Of a stretch of DNA of 64,000 nt, positions 30,267 through 39,231 are shown piece after piece. Position 1 is the first letter of the stretch. Every line of letters starts with the position of its first letter. The notes under the pieces were generated by a model. That model was not told the DNA's origin and made no database searches. It saw only the letters and a program-made list of their open reading frames with translations. The position numbers and the translations under genes are program-made. The DNA is from Candidatus Nitrotoga sp. LAW (GTDB taxonomy: Bacteria > Pseudomonadota > Gammaproteobacteria > Burkholderiales > Gallionellaceae): the NCBI GenBank assembly GCA_003402315.1, contig QFXI01000022.1, positions 52,410-116,409 of the forward strand, read 5' to 3'.

Positions 30267-30609
30267 GGTATCTCCGTGGCTTAATATTAGGTAATCGCAC
30301 GGACTGACAGTCCTGCAGGCACTCGGCCAGAAGTCACAACACAGGGAAATTATATTTCTTTCAGGACTACGCTTCAGCACCCCTACCGATTTTCAGAATA
30401 GCCTAAAGTAGCCCTTGCAGTCAACCGCACTAAGGGGTTTATCTGGGTTGGATTCAACGCTACATTTTGTTCTACCACAATAAGACTTATCCAGCGCAGA
30501 TGGGTGTGCTAAAGGTGGATTGGTGAGTTTTCCACGGGTAATCGCAGGACAGTTCCCATTTTCGGTTCGATGTTTTAAGAAAAATCGTTTTTCATCTTTC
30601 CTAACGTAA
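30267..30609. other. Gene-free stretch upstream of the FGE array
   Basis: About 340 bases. It should hold the promoter of the four-gene array. A minus-strand frame (30393-30668) exists but has no family resemblance and no ribosome site. I saw no template-repeat-like copy of the FGE tails here. Confidence 0.35.
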
Positions 30610-30876
30610 GACAGATACACTCCAACCGATACAAATCGGACAGGCATAAAGGAGCTCATCCGAAGCACTGGCCTGGGCCAAATCTATCCGAAATTTTTCG
30701 AATTTGGCGTAGTCAGAGCCAATGATTACTTGAATGGGCTAAATATCACCGGTCTCAAGATTAATGATGTCCTCGATCTCAGGATGATCTACACAGAGGA
30801 GATTGAACACTCATGCCTCAATCCCATAAAGAGCAATGTGGAATATTTTGCGTCACTTGATAACAATATGGTGTAG
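30610..30876 (+). pseudogene. Start-less open frame, possible gene remnant
   Basis: An 88-codon frame open from the stop at 30607 to TAG at 30874. It has protein-like content (IKELIRSTGLGQIYPKFF, NDYLNGLNITGLKINDVLDL) but no ATG, GTG or TTG near its beginning with a ribosome site. The amphipathic leucine pattern is that of a small helical domain. A truncated gene whose 5' part has been lost is the likeliest reading. I do not recognise the family, and chance cannot be excluded. Confidence 0.3.
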
Positions 30877-30925
30877 CCGAGGCTTACCTCACTAATGATA
30901 TATCAATTGAAAGATATATTTTTAT

Positions 30926-32068
30926 TCAGGTACGGTTGCTCCCCGTCACTATCTTGTATTCAAATAAGCGGCATTCAATTGCGCCGTTGAACAGCAGAGT
31001 ACGGCGTGAAACGGACAGGCGGATGAACTTCGGCATGCGTAAATCGGAAGTGAACAAATAGGCATTCCAGCCGCCAAATTTTTTCTTCAGCACGTCTCCT
31101 AGCTTTGGGTATAACGCTTGCAGCTCTTCCAAGTCGCCCATGCGCTCGCCATAAGGCAGGTTCGCTACCAGCACGCCATGGTCGGCGGGTGCGGAAATCT
31201 CCAGCACGTTCGCTTGGTTGAGCGTCACCGCTCCACGTAATCCTGCGTTTTCCAGATTGAGGTGTGCGGCTTTAAGTTCATCACCATATAAATCACTGCC
31301 GAAAATCGGCAATGCGCTAACCGGCTTTTGTGCCGTTTGCGCTTGGTTGCGCATCTCGCTCCACGCGGCGGCGTCGAAGTTTTTTAGTTTCTGGAAGGCA
31401 AAACTGCGGTTAATGCCGGGGGCGATGTTAAGCGACATCAGTGCCGCTTCGATCAGGAAGGTGCCACTGCCGCACATCGGGTCAAGCAGTGGCACACCGG
31501 GCTGCCAACCCGTCAGCAGTAAAATGCCGGCAGCCAGATTCTCGCGCAGAGGTGCAATGTTGGTGTATTGGCGCACACCGCGCTTGAACAGCGCATCGCC
31601 GGAAGTGTCGACATACAGCGTTATGCGGCTGGACTCAAGGAAGGCATGGATGCGGATATCCGGCGTATGCGTATCCACGCTGGGACGGTCGCCGGTGAGC
31701 GCGCGGAATTTATCGCACACGGCATCCTTGATTTTCAGTGTGGCAAAATCCAGACTTTTCAAGGGACATTTAATTGCCGTCATGTTGACGCGGATGGTGT
31801 GTGAGGTGTCGAACCAATCGTTCCACGGCAGCGCATAGGCGGTATCGAAAATGTCCTGCTCGTTGCGGTAATGTGCTATCGCTACGCGCCATAGCACGCG
31901 GCTGGCAATGCGGCTGTGCAGATTGACTCGGTAACCCAATAAAAAGGAGCCGGTGAAATGCGCGCCGCCATCGGTGGTACGCACCTCTTGCGCGCCGAGT
32001 GCATTCAATTCATTGGCCAGCATTGTTTCCAGGCCGCGCGGACAGGGTGAAAAAAAGTTTTCAAGCAT
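30926..32068 (-). CDS. rlmL: THUMP-domain 23S rRNA m2G methyltransferase (RlmL type)
   Basis: A 380-residue RNA methyltransferase of the RlmL/YcbY N-terminal half: an N-terminal ferredoxin-like/THUMP part (FFSPCPRGLETMLANELNAL), RGVRQYTNIAPLRENLAAGILLLTGW, the SAM motif LLDPMCGSGTFLIEAALMSLNIAPG, and the catalytic NLPYGERMG. Gammaproteobacterial RlmKL is a fusion with a second methyltransferase. Here only the RlmL part is present, which is normal in betaproteobacteria. The hemJ stop lies 4 bases before its own stop side, so the genes run together. Confidence 0.9.
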   Translation of the reverse strand: MLENFFSPCPRGLETMLANELNALGAQEVRTTDGGAHFTGSFLLGYRVNLHSRIASRVLWRVAIAHYRNEQDIFDTAYALPWNDWFDTSHTIRVNMTAIKCPLKSLDFATLKIKDAVCDKFRALTGDRPSVDTHTPDIRIHAFLESSRITLYVDTSGDALFKRGVRQYTNIAPLRENLAAGILLLTGWQPGVPLLDPMCGSGTFLIEAALMSLNIAPGINRSFAFQKLKNFDAAAWSEMRNQAQTAQKPVSALPIFGSDLYGDELKAAHLNLENAGLRGAVTLNQANVLEISAPADHGVLVANLPYGERMGDLEELQALYPKLGDVLKKKFGGWNAYLFTSDLRMPKFIRLSVSRRTLLFNGAIECRLFEYKIVTGSNRT

Positions 32069-32072
32069 TTAT

Positions 32073-32486
32073 TTATACAGGTTTGACGATTACAAGAATG
32101 ATGATGGCAATCATGAGCAGCACTGGAAATTCGTTGAACCAGCGGTAGAAAACGTGGCTGCGCGTGTTGCGGTCGGTTTTAAAGTCGTGCAGCAGTTTGC
32201 CGCAATAAACGTGGTAAGCGACCAAACATAACACCAGCGTGAATTTGATGTGCATCCATCCACCGGTTACGCCATACCCAATCCACAGCCATAATCCAAA
32301 AATGACGGTCAGCACGCCACCTGGCGTCATGATGCCGTAGAACAATTTACGCTCCATGATTTTGAATCGCTCGATGCTGGTTTTATCTGTGCTCATGGCG
32401 TGATACACGAACAGACGCGGCAGATAGAACAAGCCAGCAAACCAAGTAACCATAAAAATCACATGTAACGCTTTAATCCATAACAT
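32073..32486 (-). CDS. hemJ: Protoporphyrinogen IX oxidase HemJ
   Basis: A 137-residue four-helix membrane protein matching HemJ (formerly UPF0093): starts MLWIKALHVIFMVTWFAGLFYLPRLFVYH, with the conserved His in the first helix, TPGGVLTVIFGLWLW, GWMHIKFTLVL and RWFNEFPVLLMIAIIILVI. It performs the penultimate step of haem synthesis in bacteria lacking HemG/HemY oxidases, completing the set begun by hemC and hemD at 19-21 kb. Just upstream of rlmL on the same strand. Confidence 0.92.
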   Translation of the reverse strand: MLWIKALHVIFMVTWFAGLFYLPRLFVYHAMSTDKTSIERFKIMERKLFYGIMTPGGVLTVIFGLWLWIGYGVTGGWMHIKFTLVLCLVAYHVYCGKLLHDFKTDRNTRSHVFYRWFNEFPVLLMIAIIILVIVKPV

Positions 32487-32582
32487 AATTTATTTGTTTT
32501 AAGGGTGCAGGTATAAATCCAAAACCCTAAACGGGACAAAGAACGTAAAAGAAGCGATAAAACTTACTGAGCAACGCCCTGG

Positions 32583-33197
32583 TCATAGCGCTTGTCCCAT
32601 GAAATTGTGACGCACAATTTCTTTCAGCTGATCCAGACGGCCATGGAAAAAATGCACCGCTCCCGGTAATACGACGATAGGCAGGCGTTGCGGACGCGCC
32701 CACTGCATAACGTCCGCCAACGGGACAACTTCATCCAGTTCACCATGTACCAGCAGCGTGTTGTGCGGCACGGGCGGCATCGGATAACGCGTCACTGCCG
32801 GTGCGATCAGCACCAGTTGACGCGGAGGCAATTGCTGTGCCGCGCGCGCCTGCACATAACCCCCGAAGGAAAAACCCGATAGGATCAGCGGCAGGTCGCC
32901 ATATTCGCTCAATGCATAGCGCGTTACTGTGAGCGCATCTTCTACCTCACCATTACCGTCATCAAACTCGCCGCTGCTGGTGCCGACGCCCCGAAAATTG
33001 AAGCGCAACGCGGCAAATCCTAATTCGGCAAAAGTTTTGGCCAGTGTGGTTACTATCTTGTTTTCCATCGTGCCACCCATAGTAGGCAGTGGATGCGCTA
33101 TCACCGCGATAGCATGCGGTGCAACATCCGGTATATGCGCCACAATTTCCAGCGTGCCCGCCGGGCCAAGTATAGAAACTTTTCCTATTGTGGGCAT
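32583..33197 (-). CDS. Small alpha/beta hydrolase
   Basis: A 204-residue single-domain hydrolase: HPLPTMGGTMENKIVTTLAKTF, LRFNFRGVGTSSG, nucleophile elbow GFSFGGYVQ, acid loop VHGELDEVVP, and catalytic His in AVHFFHGRL. This pattern defines a widespread proteobacterial family with unknown substrate. Its start overlaps the stop of the ferredoxin gene by one base (TAATG), so the two are translationally coupled, an arrangement that suggests shared function. Confidence 0.88.
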   Translation of the reverse strand: MPTIGKVSILGPAGTLEIVAHIPDVAPHAIAVIAHPLPTMGGTMENKIVTTLAKTFAELGFAALRFNFRGVGTSSGEFDDGNGEVEDALTVTRYALSEYGDLPLILSGFSFGGYVQARAAQQLPPRQLVLIAPAVTRYPMPPVPHNTLLVHGELDEVVPLADVMQWARPQRLPIVVLPGAVHFFHGRLDQLKEIVRHNFMGQAL

Positions 33198-33508
33198 TAA
33201 ATTTTCAGGCGTTCCACCACTCGTCCATGCTGCAAGTGTTCGACGATTATTTCGTCGAGGTCGCTCTCATCCATATAGGTGTACCACACCCCTTCGGGAT
33301 AGATCACCAATACAGGGCCATCATCACAACGATTCATGCAACCTGCCGAGTTGATGCGGATACGATTTGCTTCATTAGACAATCCAAGCATTTGGACTTT
33401 ATCTTTAACATAGTCGCGCATCCATTGCGCATTAATATTGTTGCAGCACTCTGCGCCTTCTTCGCGCTGGTTGGTACAAAAGAAAACGTGCTTTTGATAG
33501 TAGCTCAT
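33197..33508 (-). CDS. Thioredoxin-like [2Fe-2S] ferredoxin
   Basis: A 103-residue protein of the thioredoxin-like 2Fe-2S ferredoxin family. Cysteines are placed as HVFFCTNQREEGAECC and SAGCMNRCDDGPVLVIYPEGVWY, the classical cluster-binding set. The ATG at 33508 gives the usual family start (MSYYQKHVFFC); an upstream ATG at 33520 adds four residues. It is coupled to the downstream hydrolase by a one-base overlap. It may be an electron carrier or cluster donor. Confidence 0.9.
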   Translation of the reverse strand: MSYYQKHVFFCTNQREEGAECCNNINAQWMRDYVKDKVQMLGLSNEANRIRINSAGCMNRCDDGPVLVIYPEGVWYTYMDESDLDEIIVEHLQHGRVVERLKI

Positions 33509-33545
33509 ACAAGACCCCACAAGAAAAAATTTTAATTATACAACC

Positions 33546-34622
33546 TTACGGTTGTATGTTTTTAACGCGCCAAAGATAGCCGAGCATAAGAAACGGAAAC
33601 ACTAATGCAATTGTTTGCGATAAGCCATTGTAGTTTAGTAGGTGGCCGTAATTCCATTGGTACAGGCGCATGGCGGCAGAAGGTTCACCGCTATCTAATA
33701 TCCAATGCGCCAACACCCAATAACCTAGCGCGGCCAGTGCGGCATATTTTGATAGCTGTGTGCGGGATAACCGGCTGGCGGCAATCACTAGCAGCACACC
33801 CGCGAAAATGCCAAGCATGGCCTCACCATTTAGCCATAACAGCAATGCCCATGATTTGAGTAGTATGGCTGCGGCGGTGAATTTGGCCACTGTCACTGCA
33901 CACAATATCAGCAGTAGTGTGCTTGCCGCTTGGCGGCGTATGCGCAACAAGGTTAGCAGCAACATTCCCAGCATCAGCATGTTGAGCAGTACCGCCATGC
34001 TTTCCATCCAATTAAATGATTTAGGCTGCACCACAACAAAAGGTGCCCGCGCCACTTCGCTAATAAACACATTGCCCAGCATGGGCAGCGAAGGATTGAC
34101 TTGCGCAAACATCCACAGCGCCACCAACGCCAAGCCGAAATCCACCTCTCTTCCGCCATGGAATATACGTATACGCCAATACGTCAGGTGCAAGGCAAAC
34201 CATTCACGCGGCGCAATGCTCACTGCCAAAAGCGCGCCTACTAACGCGCCGCTACTGTTAGCAAGCAAATCGAGATTGGAACTAATACGTACAGGCAAAT
34301 ACATTTGCGCGTATTCCATCATGGCGGAAAGCAGTACTCCGCCCAGCGTAGCGAGCAGTACAGTCCAGCTTACGCTGAAGCGCGCGCGTAGTGCCAACCC
34401 AAGCAACAGCCCAAACGGTAAATAACCTAATAGATTAGCGGCGGCATCAAACCAGGTGTATTGCAACAATAACGGCCAAGCCAATACAGTGGAAAATTCC
34501 AACCCCTGCTCTTGCCAGCCTGAAAACGGCGATAAGCTGGCATACACGATGAACAGTGCATAACCTGTAGCAAGGTAACTGCGCAGACGCGCGCGGGAAG
34601 AAGTAACGATGGTTTCTTTCAT
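33546..34622 (-). CDS. VanZ-like membrane protein
   Basis: A 358-residue protein with about ten membrane segments. Its N-terminal third is a VanZ domain: YALFIVYASLSPFSGW, WFDAAANLLGYLPFGLLLGLAL, MMEYAQMYLPVRISSNLDLLANSSGALVGALLA. The C-terminal part is a further hydrophobic domain of unknown role. VanZ confers teicoplanin resistance in enterococci, but chromosomal homologues such as this are widespread and uncharacterised; resistance should not be inferred. The ATG at 34622 is preferred to 34643. Confidence 0.85.
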   Translation of the reverse strand: MKETIVTSSRARLRSYLATGYALFIVYASLSPFSGWQEQGLEFSTVLAWPLLLQYTWFDAAANLLGYLPFGLLLGLALRARFSVSWTVLLATLGGVLLSAMMEYAQMYLPVRISSNLDLLANSSGALVGALLAVSIAPREWFALHLTYWRIRIFHGGREVDFGLALVALWMFAQVNPSLPMLGNVFISEVARAPFVVVQPKSFNWMESMAVLLNMLMLGMLLLTLLRIRRQAASTLLLILCAVTVAKFTAAAILLKSWALLLWLNGEAMLGIFAGVLLVIAASRLSRTQLSKYAALAALGYWVLAHWILDSGEPSAAMRLYQWNYGHLLNYNGLSQTIALVFPFLMLGYLWRVKNIQP

Positions 34623-34736
34623 AATCGGATTAAATTTACCCAATTATCTTATTTTGCTCATTTACGCCGCGCAACATTTTACCGTGAGGTGATAGTGCAG
34701 TGGTGCAAGTTGCGGCGGAGTCTGGCCGGAATTGTT

Positions 34737-35345
34737 CTAATTTTTAGAAGTATCTTTATGCAATTCGATCAAGCGGAACCAACCGTTCGCAAGTGCAGGT
34801 TCATCAGCTAATACCCGTAATCCTGGCACAGCTTCCAGCACATCCTCAAACACCACGTCCAGCCGTGTAGCCAGCCGTCCCATCAGGGGAGTTAGGCCAC
34901 GCCGCACCCAAGCCTGTTCTCCACGGCGCAGGAACTTATCAAAGAGCAAAATATGGCCACCCGGCCTGAGCACACGCGCCGTTTCTGCCAGACAATATTG
35001 TGGTCGCGGTACTACCGCCATGATTAGATGCAGCACTACATAATCGAAACTATCTGGAGCGAATGGCAAGGCCATGCTGTCCCCCCGCACCCACTGCAAG
35101 CGTAATCCGGCCGCCTTTTTCTTTGCCCGCGCCAGCATTGCACTAGTCAGTTCTAGTGCGGTGTATTCATGGCGGGGTGGTAAAAAAGGGAAATCCAATC
35201 CGGTGCCTGCACCACTAAGCAGCACGCGCGCTACGCCCTGCTGCGGCAACTTTGCCAGACTTTGCTGGCGTGCGCCACGAGTGGCGCGATCAAGAAAAAT
35301 ATCATAAAACGGGGCGATGAAACGGTAGCTGGTCTTTAGCGACAT
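34737..35345 (-). CDS. Class I SAM-dependent methyltransferase
   Basis: A 202-residue methyltransferase of the UbiE/PmtA-like group: SYRFIAPFYDIFLDRATRG at the start, SAM motif VLLSGAGTGLDFPFLP, acidic loop YTALELTSAML, VRGDSMALPFAPDSFDYVVL and ARVLRPGGHILLFDKF. The substrate may be a lipid or quinone-like molecule but cannot be read from sequence. It starts 4 bases after the apaG stop, so the two are one unit. The usual SAM GxGxG is GAGTG here. Confidence 0.85.
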   Translation of the reverse strand: MSLKTSYRFIAPFYDIFLDRATRGARQQSLAKLPQQGVARVLLSGAGTGLDFPFLPPRHEYTALELTSAMLARAKKKAAGLRLQWVRGDSMALPFAPDSFDYVVLHLIMAVVPRPQYCLAETARVLRPGGHILLFDKFLRRGEQAWVRRGLTPLMGRLATRLDVVFEDVLEAVPGLRVLADEPALANGWFRLIELHKDTSKN

Positions 35346-35349
35346 TGCG

Positions 35350-35733
35350 TTAATGCAACACGCGCGGGACACTCAATACGAACTGGGGAATGGGGGCGTC
35401 AAATTTAGTACCGTCTTCCTCTACCATCTGGTAGCTGCCAGACATAGTACCCACCTGTGTGGCGAGCACCGTACCGCTGGTATATTCGAAACTTTGGTTT
35501 GGCTTGAGAACCGGCTGCTCCCCCACAACCCCCTGACCGCGCACTTCCTGCACATATTGGTTAGCATCGGTAATAACCCAATGACGGCTGACCAGCTTGA
35601 CAGTGGTATCGCCCTTATTAGTGATGGTGATGGTATAAGCGAAAACGAAGCGATTGTCAGCCTCATCAGATTGCTCGGCTAAATAATTTACTTCGGTGGT
35701 GATTTTTATGTTTAATTGATTGTCTTTTTCCAT
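35350..35733 (-). CDS. apaG: ApaG protein
   Basis: A 127-residue single-domain beta-sandwich protein of the ApaG family, with the conserved FAYTITITNKGDTTVKLVSRHWVITDANQ, VRGQGVVGEQPVLKPNQSFEYTSG and MSGSYQMVEEDGTKFDAPIPQFVLSVP. ApaG was linked to Co2+ efflux and Ap4A levels in enterics; the mechanism is unsettled. The ATG at 35733 gives the normal start, and the longer frame to 35787 has no support. Confidence 0.95.
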   Translation of the reverse strand: MEKDNQLNIKITTEVNYLAEQSDEADNRFVFAYTITITNKGDTTVKLVSRHWVITDANQYVQEVRGQGVVGEQPVLKPNQSFEYTSGTVLATQVGTMSGSYQMVEEDGTKFDAPIPQFVLSVPRVLH

Positions 35734-35945
35734 CGCGATATTACACATCATTTTGTTCGGTATGACAAGACTGATGAAGACTTGCACTTTAAAAACGAAG
35801 TGGGCCGCTATAAACCCCGTCGCGTCATTAGATAATTAAGCTTTTGGTAACTTGGTACGCCACGATTATATGGAAAAAATAGATGCAAGAACCATCCTGC
35901 ATGAAAAGGGCGCTGCGTGTTTCATCCTATCCAGGATGGGCGAGC

Positions 35946-37352
35946 CTATATGTCCGGGCGGTCGATGGTGACCACCACGCTGTTGCGCGATTTGTCGGGC
36001 TGGCCGATCGTTTCGAAGCGATGCCAGCTTACGCCTATCTGGTCGTTCGCCAAAGAAATCACCTGATCGCGCAACTCAAATGTCCATTTATCCGCCAAGC
36101 GCATATTCTCGTCCACCGTCTTTCCGAGGCTGGCAAAACCTTCTAAAAACGCCGAGGCGGTCGGGCTTTTCTTCAGGTCTTTCGCAATGGCTGCCACGTC
36201 CGCAGCAGCCGTTTTCGGCAGGGTATTGGAATTGGCCATAAAGCCATTAATGGTGTAGCTTGCCACCCGGACGCGTGGCACACGGCGGGCGTTTGACACA
36301 ATGCCCTTATCGCTGGATTTATCCAAAACAAGGAAATGAGTCCCGCGATCTTCGATCTCCCTGAAAAAGGGCGGCTTTCCTTTACCGGGGTTGATGGCCA
36401 CCGAAAAAGTATTGCGGCGGGTGCCGGGATGCCCCAGTTCACCCTCGATAGCGTTTTCCACATCCAGTGCTCTGTTATGCGCTTCACCAAAGGCAAACTG
36501 CCACGCATTCTCCTTTACTTGCGGATCATGACCAGCATAGTTTTCGACAATCTCGTGCGCCATTTTCGCCATGCCGGCACCGGGTACATCCCGTTCCAAC
36601 GCCACCATCTGGTCGATACGAATCTCTTGCACCGGATTATCATCGAGCGCTTGTGAATTGATAGGAAACGATCCAAAGCTTACGCCAGGCTGGTCCTGGC
36701 CAAGATGGATCTCGGCATCCTGTTTGGGGTCGCCCATAATGGTAGCTAGCTGGCCGGCCAGCACGAACGACTGCGGCTTGAGTTTTGAAGCCGTGATTGT
36801 AACCTCGTGGGTCTTCGGGTCATGCTGCAGGGTGAAGCCGCTGGCCGGCTCGAGCAGGGACAGGGCGGCACGGATATCCTTCTTGCTACCTGTAACTAAC
36901 AGCCGACGCTGGATCATGGGTGCGACGCTGCCATTATCCTGCTGTACGACGTGCGCCAGTTCGTGTGCCAGCAACTGCCTGCCTGCACCGGTGTGCGGCG
37001 CGTACTGTCCTGCGCCAAGCACCATATCGTTTCCGAGCGTATAAGCTTGGGCTCCCAGAGCTTGCGCGGAGCGGGCTGCGCGCGCATCCGTATGCACGCG
37101 CACGCGGCTGAAATCATGCCCGAAACGCGGTTCAAAGTAAGAGCGTAGCTCATTGGGAAGCGTTGCGCCGCTAGCAGGGGTAGTCCCGGCAGCTGGCTGT
37201 GTCAGGGGGCCAGGCAGGCGCGTGACCCGTTCGGCCAGGCGCTCGGCCTCTTGTTCGTGTAGGTCACTGGGAGAGCTGATAGCCAGTTTTGCCACAGGGA
37301 CAAGTCTGGAGGCTACCGGTTGTTCATTTCCTTTTGGCGCAAAGGTATACAT
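35946..37352 (-). CDS. DUF4157 protein with OmpA-like C-terminus
   Basis: A 468-residue protein without a signal peptide. Residues about 64-140 form a DUF4157 domain: LPNELRSYFEPRFGHDFSRVRVHTD, AQAYTLGNDMVLG and the zinc-protease-like HELAHVVQQ (His130-His134). A second HE motif, KMAHEIVENYAGH (266-275), lies in the central region, which has no family I recognise. Residues about 399-463 resemble an OmpA-like peptidoglycan-binding fold (EGFASLGKTVDENMRLADKW, NSVVVTID). DUF4157 proteins are commonly cargo or toxin parts linked to extracellular contractile injection systems. No such system is visible here. Confidence 0.75.
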   Translation of the reverse strand: MYTFAPKGNEQPVASRLVPVAKLAISSPSDLHEQEAERLAERVTRLPGPLTQPAAGTTPASGATLPNELRSYFEPRFGHDFSRVRVHTDARAARSAQALGAQAYTLGNDMVLGAGQYAPHTGAGRQLLAHELAHVVQQDNGSVAPMIQRRLLVTGSKKDIRAALSLLEPASGFTLQHDPKTHEVTITASKLKPQSFVLAGQLATIMGDPKQDAEIHLGQDQPGVSFGSFPINSQALDDNPVQEIRIDQMVALERDVPGAGMAKMAHEIVENYAGHDPQVKENAWQFAFGEAHNRALDVENAIEGELGHPGTRRNTFSVAINPGKGKPPFFREIEDRGTHFLVLDKSSDKGIVSNARRVPRVRVASYTINGFMANSNTLPKTAAADVAAIAKDLKKSPTASAFLEGFASLGKTVDENMRLADKWTFELRDQVISLANDQIGVSWHRFETIGQPDKSRNSVVVTIDRPDI

Positions 37353-37489
37353 TCCCCATTTTCCTTTTTCGATACAAGCAAAAACTCAGGGCCAATCAAG
37401 CAACATTAAATTCGCGCAATATTTACTGGTCGTTCACATTACTTGGCACATAACGGCAGCAGCGCGAGGGTATTTTTACCTCTATATTT

Positions 37490-38746
37490 CTATAACAGAA
37501 AAAATAACGCCGCAACAGCAGTCGGCGGCAGCGCACCCAGCAGCAAACCGATAGCCCCAATCGATTCGTCGTTAAAGCCACGCCTGAGTAGTGCCACGCC
37601 AGCCGGATTAGGTGCATTGGCAATCACGGTCAGCCCCCCTCCAGCTACTGCCCCCGCAACCAGCATGTACTTTGCCTGGTCTGACATGCCAGTAATCAAC
37701 GAGCCTAGATAAGTGAGCGCCGCATTGTCTGTAATAGCGGTCAGCCCGAGGGCACCAAAGAATAAGGCCGTCGGGCCGAGACTGGAAACGATGGGTTGCA
37801 GCCACCATTGCTGCATACCGCCTAAAACGACCAATCCAGCCAGAAAAAAACCGACCAGCAGGCCTTCCTTGAGCATCAGCGGGTTTTGATATCGCTCATA
37901 GGCTTGTGTATAGCCAAGAAACAATAGGAATAATCCCAAAAATAGCACAGGGTGATGGGCCAAGGTGACTACAGCGGCCAAAAATATCAAGTGGATTGTG
38001 CTGACCAGCAAGGGAATCTGGGGTGCGGGATCGTCAATGGCGGATGGCGCCTCTTCGTGAATATGCGAGCGCAGCAAGAATGTGATTCCTGTTGCATTGA
38101 CCAGCACGGCAAGGCCTGATTTCCAGCCAAAAGTTGACGCCATGAACGCAGTATCCCAATGCCATGCCGCAGTAACCATGAGTACCGGTGGTGCAGCGTA
38201 AGACGTCAGCGTGCCGCCAATTGAAATATTAACAAACAGCACGCCCAGTGCCCCATATTTAAGCCATTCTGGAATCCCTTGCCGAAAAATCTGTGGCGCC
38301 AGCATCAATGCGGCAAGCGTCATGGCAGCGGGTTCGGTAATCAGCGAACCCATCAACGGCACCGCAGCCAAGCCCAACCAAGCTAACGCAAGGCTAGTGC
38401 GCACCGGTATCAGGCGTGCCACTAGCATTAGTAAGTGTCTAACGATCTCCAGTACTGGCCGAGAGGCGGCTACCACCATCACGACAAACACGAATAGGGG
38501 CTCCGTATACTGGCGTGATTCAGCATAAGCGATTGCTTCCGTTCCCCCCGATACTAGCGCCATCACGACAATCAGGACGAATGCCCAGAATCCGAAAACT
38601 CCCTCGACTTCGCCCAATAGATGAAACAGGCCTGCATGCCGAGGATAACGGTGGGCGAAACCTTCAAATAATTTTGCGGCAAATGTATGCAGCAACGCGC
38701 AGGCAAAAAGCCCTGCCCCAATTGCTTGCATAGTGTTCACTTCCAT
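37490..38746 (-). CDS. Putative Na+/H+ antiporter family membrane protein
   Basis: A 418-residue protein with about ten to twelve membrane segments. It resembles the putative Na+/H+ antiporter family Na_H_antiport_3: ALVSGGTEAIAYAESRQYTEPLFVFVVM, LMGSLITEPAAMTLAALMLAP, FVNISIGGTLTSYAAPPVLMV, and the C-terminal FFGALGLTAITDNAALTYLGSLI...NAPNPAGVALL. Two repeated halves each carry a re-entrant-like TEPA / TDNA motif, as in ion transporters. Ion specificity is an inference from the family. Start ATGs at 38746 and 38731 are both possible. Confidence 0.85.
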   Translation of the reverse strand: MEVNTMQAIGAGLFACALLHTFAAKLFEGFAHRYPRHAGLFHLLGEVEGVFGFWAFVLIVVMALVSGGTEAIAYAESRQYTEPLFVFVVMVVAASRPVLEIVRHLLMLVARLIPVRTSLALAWLGLAAVPLMGSLITEPAAMTLAALMLAPQIFRQGIPEWLKYGALGVLFVNISIGGTLTSYAAPPVLMVTAAWHWDTAFMASTFGWKSGLAVLVNATGITFLLRSHIHEEAPSAIDDPAPQIPLLVSTIHLIFLAAVVTLAHHPVLFLGLFLLFLGYTQAYERYQNPLMLKEGLLVGFFLAGLVVLGGMQQWWLQPIVSSLGPTALFFGALGLTAITDNAALTYLGSLITGMSDQAKYMLVAGAVAGGGLTVIANAPNPAGVALLRRGFNDESIGAIGLLLGALPPTAVAALFFLL

Positions 38747-38899
38747 ATCGGTGCCCTTCGTTCATTGTCAATTGTGTGTACATCATAAAGCACACAGGCA
38801 TGTTATAGGCAATATGGAGTACGGATCTTCAGTCTGTTTGCCGTGTTTAACCAATGCACCAAGGGTTTCAGGTGTGCTTTACAGATTTCTATGCGAAAG

Positions 38900-39187
38900 T
38901 CAGGGCGGCGATGATGATGGAAAATGTGAAGCGTCGGAAGATTGCATAGGATGTGACTTACTGTCGGGCTTGGTAGTGGCAACATCGTTTTTGGCGACCG
39001 CGCGAATTACACAACGGGCATCCTTATAGGGGCCATTATCCTGTTCCCACCCATAACCCGGAGAGGTTTGCGCGCAGTACCGTTCGTCATTCAATTTGCT
39101 TTTCCATTGGTACCATGAAGCTGGGGCAGCGAATGCTGGAGCACAACAAAATGAATAAATAATCAGAGTGGCAAATTTTAATTTCAT
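38900..39187 (-). CDS. Small secreted protein, unknown
   Basis: From the ATG at 39187, 95 residues: a clear signal peptide (MKLKFATLIIYSFCCAPAFA, cleavage near AFA-AP), then a mature part with paired tryptophans and cysteines (ASWYQWKSKLNDERYCAQ, YGWEQDNGPYKDARC). The C-terminus is a serine-rich tail. Not a family I recognise. It lies just downstream of the peptidase/hydrolase fusion on the same strand (gap 44 bases), so they may be cotranscribed; a secreted partner or inhibitor would be speculation. Confidence 0.6.
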   Translation of the reverse strand: MKLKFATLIIYSFCCAPAFAAPASWYQWKSKLNDERYCAQTSPGYGWEQDNGPYKDARCVIRAVAKNDVATTKPDSKSHPMQSSDASHFPSSSPP

Positions 39188-39231
39188 ATTAAGAAGAAAG
39201 TTTCTCATCAACCCCGTTATTAATGCCAATA

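Noticed and set aside
30393..30668. A 91-codon minus-strand frame upstream of the FGE array
   Set aside because: No recognisable motif and no good start signal; it overlaps the opposite-strand start-less frame, which looks more protein-like.
33546..34622. Glycopeptide resistance function for the VanZ-like protein
   Set aside because: Only the VanZ fold is present; no vanHAX genes are near, and this family is widespread in bacteria that lack the antibiotic target access.
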